Source: Smittium culicis (taxonomy: Eukaryota; Kickxellomycota; Harpellomycetes; Harpellales; Legeriomycetaceae). Taken from it: a stretch of 15,872 bases of DNA. Position 1 is the stretch's first letter, and each line of letters opens with the position of its first letter. Below the pieces are notes generated by a model. That model was not told the DNA's origin. It was given only the letters and a program-made list of their open reading frames with translations, and ran no database searches. Positions 9,946 through 15,872 of this stretch are shown piece by piece. The stretch spans positions 1-15,872 of the forward strand of contig LSSN01000379.1 in NCBI GenBank assembly GCA_001970855.1. Reading direction: 5' to 3'. A program made the position numbers and the translations under genes.

Positions 9946-12560
9946 CTCTACTCTTCATTTCATATTCTTTTGTAGACATTTTCTTAGGAACAAATTCAAA
10001 ATTTGGTAACTAATATTCATTTAATAATCAGATTTAATAAATCAAAATATATTCATAAACCTTGCGCAATTTATCATACTTCAACACCGAAAATAAAAAT
10101 TTTTTTAAATGAGTAGATCTCATATCGTCAGATTTGAACCTTTGAGATAATTATTTGTGATCATTGTTCTCTACTAATGTATATTTTGAGGTGCTTAATT
10201 ACCTCGAGCTCTATTCTTTTGTAGTGACACTAATTTTCAAAATAGCTTTGTTAGATATGCTATCAATTGAAAATTAATCGTTATGTTGCTTTAAGATTAA
10301 TATTTATTTGACGTTTATAATTTATAAATTTATTAATGCAAAAAAATAAGGTTTTTATATAATAATTTAATAATGAAATGCTAAAACGTCGGTAGAAATT
10401 TATTTTTATCGATTTAAAAGTACCTGATTCAATGCCAAATTCCTATTCTCGACTTCAGACGAGGTTTTGTAAGTTATGGAGGTTTTTCGTTGATATATAC
10501 TTATTTTAACTTATGGTTGATCTGTTATAACACTATAAACTTTTGTAATATAATTTATATTTATAAAATAATAAACTATTTTCAAGTTTTTCTGCAACCT
10601 AATTTTTCATAAATCTTTGTGAATAAGTGAATATAAGTTTTGTAAAATATATTAATGAATAGATAGAAAAAAATACAAGTGAAAATTTTCTTTTATCTTT
10701 GAAGTCAAAGGCTTAGCAAATCCCTTGAATTTATTTATTGCATTTTAAAACTCAAAAGTAATTGAAGTCTTTGTAAAAAAGGGTAAAGCCACTTGTTGTA
10801 GTGATAAATAAGTTGATAAGGCGCAAGTGATAAGGAATTGTAAACTTATTTCCATCTTCCATCCTTCCTCACCCGATAATAATCTAAATAAAAAATAAGT
10901 ATTAAATGGTTTTAACTACTGTCGTAGAGTGAATCTTCGACTAAATAAAAAGAATAGAAACAAAAATAAAAAATTTCTAAATAAATCGATAAAAGATATA
11001 CAAAGAAAAACTAACAGAAAGAAGTAATAAAACGATCGAATAGAGCTGCTATCTATTTTAACTTATTAATTTTTTGATCACAAAGATTAAAATTTTAATC
11101 AAAAAATAAATTTCTAGAAAATATAAGAAAAAAAACTATATAATGAAATTTAATTTGGTTATTTCAATTTCTTAGCAAAGAGATAATACTAGCATCGAAT
11201 ATATATACATTATATAAGTTTGATACATTGAATACATTAGTTCACTCTCTTATTTTTGTGAAAACATTTTTTATAGCTAGCTTTTATCGTTTTAATTAAT
11301 TAATACCTATGTTTAAATAAAAAAAAATAAATAGAATCGAAATACGTGTAAAAAGTATATAGAAAACTTAAAACTCATAAACTCTCAAAAGTAAAAATTT
11401 GATTTGAACTTATAACATTTTTTACGCTATAAACTTTAAATCAAAAATCCTTGGAAAAAAGCTTTCAATTAAATCATAAATAAGAAAATATTTTTATCTC
11501 TCTCTCCATTTTCATATACATTAGTTAAAACATAAAATAACGCTTTAAAAGCTTAAATGTATATAATTCTTATATACTAAATTAAATTCTTTGAATGAAA
11601 ATAAAGACAGTTGTACGTTTAAAACCACCACATTAACATCTGAGGTATATTATTTAAAAGTATCACTTCTACGATTTGGATAAGGGGTTTCATTCGGTAT
11701 CACATATTTGTACCAACTTGGATCAATATTGCAATATTTGAAATAAAATCTATTTTTAATTATATCATACTTTTAAAATGTCATTTACATTATATTTTTT
11801 TCAAACTTATATACCATTTATTTTTTTATTTTATAAAAATTTAATGATATAAAGATCAACCTTTTTGTCTATAGCTATAATTAGCTTATTCACTTGATCT
11901 AGGGATAATTATACATAGCTAATTTTTTAATTTTTTTATCAAATTATTTTCTTTAAAGATTTTACAGCTATACATTTCTCGAAAACAAAAATATATTTTA
12001 CTCGTATCTAGCGTTTGTTTTTTGCATTATGATTTGGTTTTTATAGTCTCAACATTTTTACCGATGGAAATCTCTGGTCTTTATTTTTTTTTACTTGCTC
12101 AAATTAGCTTTATTAAATATTGAAACTCTCCAATAGCCTGAAAAGAATTCTTATTTTTTTTATTGAATTTTTATTCGCTAATTCAATAACTACTTGATTA
12201 TCTTTTAAAACTGGGAAATAGAAACAAATGTAATTTGTGATAATAAATTTTCAAAATTAATAATGATAAAAATTTATAATATGATTTTTTTTTTAATTCT
12301 CGCTATTGCAAAATCTTAAAATATAAAAAAATTATCTACTGATCCTAAAAGGGTTAAATAAGTGCACGATTTTAGGTACAAAGAGTTACAGGCTAGAGGC
12401 ATCAAATTATAAAACTGGACAATAATTAACCGTTAATGCATGAATGCTTATTACGTCTAATCATTAAGCAAAAAATAATCCTTCTATTATTTTACTTGCT
12501 ATAATAAAAATTTCCGCAAAAGCAATCGCGAATGAATTTGATTAATTTTTTTTATTATTA
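9946..12560. other. AT-rich gene-free stretch
   Basis: The first part must contain the YMR1 3' UTR. No tRNA, rRNA or reading frame that could be a gene was recognised on either strand. The sequence is dominated by A/T runs. The only local structures noted are the palindrome cluster at 11070-11106 and a lone AAAAGGGTTAA (12347-12357), which looks like one end of a TTAA-type element without a visible partner. Confidence 0.6.
11070..11106. repeat. Nested palindromes in AT-rich DNA
   Basis: A perfect 16 bp palindrome, GATTAAAATTTTAATC (11085-11100), overlaps the right arm of a 9 bp inverted repeat, TTTTTTGAT (11070-11078) with ATCAAAAAA (11098-11106). Two alternative hairpins are possible. In DNA of this composition such a palindrome may arise by chance. 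Confidence 0.45.
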
Positions 12561-12757
12561 TTAACCCTTTCCCGTCCAACAATTTTAAAAAAATCGAATA
12601 TATTGATTAGTTTATGATTTATAAGCAAATTTATTATTTGCTGTTATTTTGCAATATACCAATAATTCTTAATGTCTTGGAAATAAACTAAAATAATTGA
12701 ATATAGTCGGCTATATTTTGTAGTTCAAAAATAGTCTACCGCCCGCGAAAGGGTCAA
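12561..12757. mobile_element. Candidate piggyBac-like MITE (TTAA type), 189 bp
   Basis: The left end reads TTAA then CCCTTTCCCG (12561-12574). The right end, read on the minus strand, is TTGA then CCCTTTCGCG (12757-12744). The ends are inverted and share CCCTTTC followed by a CG at the same offset. piggyBac-type elements duplicate TTAA and begin with CCC, which fits if the right TTAA has mutated to TCAA on the plus strand. The interior (12565-12753) has no coding capacity. The terminal repeats are short, so the call is tentative. Confidence 0.4.
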
Positions 12758-12985
12758 ATAGTTATACAGTATTTCGTTCATGTAAAAAAAAAAAAGGCTG
12801 GTAAAATTGGGTTAAGGTGCCAAAAAGAATGCAGTAACATATCAGCAATAAATATATAGAGTATATAAAATATAATGTATAACTATAACATATCAGATGA
12901 AAAGTATATGTATATACTATAAAAAGTTAAATTTTTTGTAAAAAAATCAAAAATTTTAAATCGCTTAAAATTAAGTTTGCTGTTT

Positions 12986-13013
12986 TCAGAATTTCGAAAT
13001 TCGAGCTAGAAAG
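12986..13013 (+). repeat. Dispersed palindromic repeat, copy 1
   Basis: This copy shares TCAGAATT...CGAGCTAGAAAG with copy 2 at 13149-13176. It contains the perfect 14 bp palindrome GAATTTCGAAATTC. The two copies are the same length and differ only by compensating one-base shifts in the centre. An AAAA-rich tail follows. Confidence 0.7.
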
Positions 13014-13148
13014 ATTAAAAAAAGCCAAAAAATAAAAGTCAGCTTACAGCTTACTACGCTGGTGATATATTTTTTTTTGCAAAAAAAAACGTAAAAAACA
13101 AAAAAATAGTATTGTACATAAAATTCAACTAGAAAAAATATCTGATAC

Positions 13149-13176
13149 TCAGAATTCTCGAATTCGAGCTAGAAAG
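13149..13176 (+). repeat. Dispersed palindromic repeat, copy 2
   Basis: Second copy of the 28 bp motif, 163 bp from the first. Its palindrome is re-centred: CTCGAATTCGAG is perfect here, whereas copy 1 has GAATTTCGAAATTC. The conserved right flank GAGCTAGAAAG is identical in both copies. Confidence 0.7.
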
Positions 13177-13200
13177 TGTATAAAATGATATCAGCAAAAT

Positions 13201-13220
13201 TTCGCCGGTTTTCGCCGGTT
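13201..13220 (+). repeat. TTCGCCGGTT tandem pair with distant inverted partner
   Basis: Two exact head-to-tail copies of the 10-mer TTCGCCGGTT. The 11-mer TTTTCGCCGGT (13209-13219) occurs as an exact inverted copy, ACCGGCGAAAA, at 13637-13647, just upstream of the transposase relic. GC-rich words are rare here, so the match is unlikely to be random noise, but no target-site duplication was found. Confidence 0.55.
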
Positions 13221-13729
13221 TTTCATAAAGTGAAAAAATCAGCCAATAAAACTAACTTGTAAAAAAGTATAAAAATGTAAATATACTATGTATTTGTTGA
13301 AATTGAATTTTAATTTCGGCTAAAGCCCAGGAATGTCTATCAAGAATGATTAGGCTTAAAAATTGCTATATATAATCTAAATTCGGCTGTAATAGAATGT
13401 AACATGTACTAAGAATGTATACAAAACTACCAAGTACTATAAGAATGTACGAAATATTAAACAATTAAAAGGTAACAATGTGGGGTTTGACGGTCACTAA
13501 GTGTATACTTAAATACAATCAGTATTGAAAGTATATAAGAGTATACATGTCCATTGATGATACCTCCCCCCCCACACAATATCAAAATATAATAAAATTT
13601 AAACAATTACTACAATTACTTCTAATTTTTTTAAAGACCGGCGAAAATTATACACTATTATCGTAAATAATACCAAAATTTATACTATTATTTAAAAAAC
13701 TAATACTATTAATATTACTGTAGATAAAA

Positions 13730-15432
13730 ATGACAATAACACAAGCTATTAGATCTTGTAGCCCGTCCTGTTTTTATAACCTTGATAGAATAGAGAAAAG
13801 CGACTGTGTAAGAGGTTCATTGATTTTGGTAAAAAGATATCAAACGAAGACACAGAATGCATTGTAAAATATACTCTATTCAATTCAAGGTTAGGACGGT
13901 CTATTTTAAATGATATATTTTCATTTTCTAACGATAAAATGAAAAATATCATTAACAATATCAGCAAGCTCCACTCAAGCTTATCAACTGGCAGGTATCA
14001 GAAATCGACCATCCTATCACTGGTAGCTTCAGAATTTTCGCCGTCTTGGCTTAGTAGCTTCGGGTTTGAGTTTTCAAGAACTCAGTTCAACACTGCGAAG
14101 CAAAAAGCAAGCGAAGATCAGTTCACTCTGGACGATTACCAGAGACACATTCCTAAATCAAGATCTGCTGTTGGTCAAACCGTCGTTGATTTAGTAAAAT
14201 CATATCTCCACCGCTACTCTCAGCCATCTTCTATAACAGGAAGAAGAGTCGGTGAAGATATCAACGGTCTCGGAACTCCGGTGATGTATTTAACCCAGAC
14301 AAAGAGTTATATATATCACCAGCTATTAAAGGAAAACCCGGGTTTGAAATTGGGACTGAGTACTTTCTACAATGTCTGCCCAAAAAATTTCAAAAATCCG
14401 ACCAAAAGTACAGATATGTGTAAAGTGTGTGTTGCAGGGTCAAAGGTTGAAAAGATTCACGGATCGGCAGTTTCAGGTCATGGAATAGACTCATAGAGCG
14501 CACAAAAACTTATGAAGACTTACCAAGATTTTAAGGACCACAAAATTTTAGCCGACGAACAGAAGGGACGATTTACCAGCTTACAAGGGAATTTAGGAAA
14601 TGATTCATGTATTCTAATTTTAAGTCACTAAAATTTTAATAAAATCCGTTTAAAAAAAAAAAGTATTCTAATTAATGATTTCAAAGAAAATTTTAAAATT
14701 TTTTGTGGGCCGGTGGGATCTTCGGATGTTTTTTATAGCAGGGTTCAAATTTCAGACTTGTGTTTTTACCTTATATACAAGTCTAATGGACATATTAAGA
14801 GGAGATGAAATAACTATTTGTCCGAAAATCTCACTCACGACTTTGTGTATGCTCTTAGCTGTCTATTCAAGCTACTGAAATCTCCCGATTTTGCTATTTT
14901 TAAAAACATTTACTTATGGAGCGATTCTGGTCCTCATTTTAGAAACAGTGAATTTCTCTATGCAGTGATGAAAACACTGCCGGAGTCATTTCCAAGAAAA
15001 AATTTCTTTTTAAATTATTTTTTATAAAACCACGGAAAAAGCTGCGTCGATGGCCACTTCGGCGTTCTTTCAAAGTGGTTCGATGAATCTGAATCTATAA
15101 TAGATATTACTTCTATCGATGATCTCATGGATATTTTTAAATCAAAAACTTCTGATCTTGCAGCACAAAGAGGGATATATACTGATGATTTTGGTTATAA
15201 CTTCATCAAATATGACCAATATACTCCAAGAAGATATAAATATACCATGAGCATCGATAGTTTTAAGAATTATTTATCATTTTTTAAGCTTAATAATTAT
15301 TTAATGGCATTCCCTATTAGTACTATGTCACCAAGTGACTATGAGCCAAAAAATTTTAGACTAAAAGTTTATAAAGATGTTAGAAAAGATAGATTCACAC
15401 CTTCTGCACCAACCATTAGCCCCTATGAATGA
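13730..15432 (+). pseudogene. Broken DDE-type transposase-like gene
   Basis: One frame is protein-like from 13789 to TGA at 15430-15432 but is cut by TAG (14494), TAA (14629), TGA (14806) and TAA (15025). The apparent start, ATG 13730, lies in another frame that carries a CSPSCF Cys pair; a single A lost from the AAAA run at 13796-13799 would explain the switch. Going along the protein: the N-terminal Cys pair; a helix-rich region (RYQKSTILSLVASEF...) that could be DNA-binding; a CP...DMCKVC zinc-knuckle-like cluster (about 14377-14430); DFKENFKI with a first candidate Asp (14677); YLSENLTHDF; WSDSGPHF with a second Asp (14923); then HGKSCVDGHFG and a basic C-terminus. The TAA at 15025 lies 34 codons after the second Asp, just before HGKS, where the catalytic Glu (GAA) may have been. 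The family is not identified. This is inferred to be an inactive copy; the separate open pieces are not separate genes. Confidence 0.82.
14609..14673 (+). mobile_element. 43 bp retroposed insert with poly(A) and 11 bp target duplication
   Basis: GTATTCTAATT occurs exactly at 14609-14619 and again at 14663-14673. Between the copies are 43 bp (14620-14662) that contain AATAAA (14638-14643) and end in 11 A (14652-14662) directly against the second copy. This is the layout left by LINE-type target-primed reverse transcription of the 3' end of a polyadenylated RNA. Removing the insert and one repeat takes out 54 bp (18 codons), deletes the TAA at 14629 and joins SCIL-I to NDFKEN in one frame. The source transcript is unknown. 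Confidence 0.65.
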
Positions 15433-15535
15433 GTAATCATGTGTCCCAAATCTCATTAGTGCACAATTAGAGAGTTCTATGACTTAAAAACCATACTAAT
15501 ACTACCAGTTGATATGATAAATAATATATAAACAT
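15433..15535. other. 3' flank of the transposase relic
   Basis: AT-rich sequence with no gene. It may hold the right end of the element, but no terminal inverted repeat matching the left side was recognised by eye. Confidence 0.4.
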
Positions 15536-15593
15536 CAAAAAAAAACCAAAAAAAATTGAAAAAAACAAAAAAACCAAAAAAACCACAAAAAAA
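15536..15593. repeat. A-rich tract with interspersed C
   Basis: Runs of seven to nine A are separated by CC, ACC or TTG, giving a loose period of about 9-10 bases. It directly abuts the TTTATTA array. Confidence 0.7.
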
Positions 15594-15872
15594 TTTATTA
15601 TTTACTATTTATTATTTATTATTTATTATTTATTATTTATTATTTATTATTTATTATTTATTATTTATTATTTATTATTTATTATTTATTATTTATTATT
15701 TATTATTTATTATTTATTATTTATTATTTATTATTTATTATTTATTATTTATTATTTATTATTTATTATTTATTATTTATTATTTATTATTTATTATTTA
15801 TTATTTATTATTTATTATTTATTATTTATTATTTATTATTTATTATTTATTATTTATTATTTATTATTTATT
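15594..15872. repeat. TTTATTA 7 bp tandem array, about 40 copies, runs off the window
   Basis: The 7-mer TTTATTA repeats without interruption for 279 bp (39 full units plus six bases). The only variant is the second unit (TTTACTA, 15601-15607). The window ends inside the array, so its full length is unknown. The lack of G makes a telomeric repeat unlikely. Confidence 0.95.

Larger units (their letters stand above)
12758..13729. other. Repeat-rich gene-free stretch before the transposase relic
   Basis: No coding sequence is seen. The stretch contains two palindromic copies of a 28 bp motif (12986-13013 and 13149-13176), a tandem TTCGCCGGTT pair (13201-13220) with an inverted partner at 13637-13647, three GAATGTA words (13395, 13413, 13443) embedded in partly repeated ACTA-AGAATGTA sequence, and a nine-base C run near 13565. 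It may include the non-coding 5' end of the element whose transposase relic follows. Confidence 0.5.

Noticed and set aside
10110..10160. GGTTCAAATCT on the minus strand, similar to a tRNA T-loop
   Set aside because: The flanking bases do not form a 5 bp T-stem and no matching acceptor, D or anticodon arms are present.
13789..13867. Programmed ribosomal frameshift joining the Cys-pair frame to the main frame
   Set aside because: No standard slippery heptamer is in phase, and four further stops downstream show the gene is simply decayed.
13749..13967. 72-codon minus-strand frame over the start of the transposase relic
   Set aside because: The plus strand reads through this region with transposase-like residues; the minus frame is low-complexity hydrophobic.
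14675..14878. 67-codon plus-strand frame starting MISKKI
   Set aside because: It is a shifted-frame shadow; the frame one step away contains DFKENFKI and SENLTHD and continues the same protein on both sides.
15594..15872. Telomeric repeat at a chromosome end
   Set aside because: The unit has no G or C on either strand, unlike known telomeric repeats; a plain satellite is simpler.

Overview
This is eukaryotic nuclear DNA, most likely from a fungus with a very AT-rich genome. The evidence is: spliceosomal introns of about 87-157 bp with GT/AG ends; clear fungal-type orthologues (DID2/VPS46 and YMR1, the latter with an N-terminus nearly identical in pattern to yeast Ymr1); Asn/Ser-rich low-complexity protein segments; and long AT-rich gene-free stretches holding transposon remains. 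An early-diverging fungus (for example a Kickxellomycotina/Harpellales-type lineage) would fit, but that is inference.

Layout: 1-376 holds no recognisable gene. A three-exon ESCRT-III gene (DID2/CHMP1, +) spans 377-1238. It faces, tail to tail across an AT-rich spacer, a three-exon gene on the minus strand (4480 down to 2008). That gene encodes a C2 domain followed by a long Asn/Ser/Tyr-rich tail with SH3-ligand motifs, the architecture of the cytokinesis proteins Inn1/Fic1. A divergent 2.3 kb spacer (4481-6778) carries a tandem duplication and a very doubtful coding relic. The four-exon gene at 6779-9945 (+) is the myotubularin-type PI3P phosphatase YMR1 with an intact Cys-x5-Arg active site.

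From 9946 to 13729 there is no gene. The last 1.2 kb of that stretch is a patchwork of small repeats, including a candidate 189 bp TTAA-type MITE and palindromic repeats. From 13730 to 15432 lies a broken DDE-type transposase-like gene: one frame is readable over about 1.6 kb but is interrupted by four stop codons and an upstream frameshift. One of the stops lies inside a 43 bp insertion that has an AATAAA signal, a run of 11 A and an exact 11 bp flanking duplication, i.e. the anatomy of a miniature LINE-mediated retroposition. The window ends in an A-rich tract and about 40 copies of a 7 bp TTTATTA repeat, perhaps a contig edge.

Functionally, DID2 (ESCRT-III recycling at multivesicular endosomes) and YMR1 (PI3P turnover on endosomes/vacuole) act on the same membranes. 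Nothing in the sequence shows co-regulation, so their proximity may be chance. All seven introns inferred here sit in the first part of their genes. The gene models below were assembled by hand from homology and splice sites, and no transcript evidence was available.
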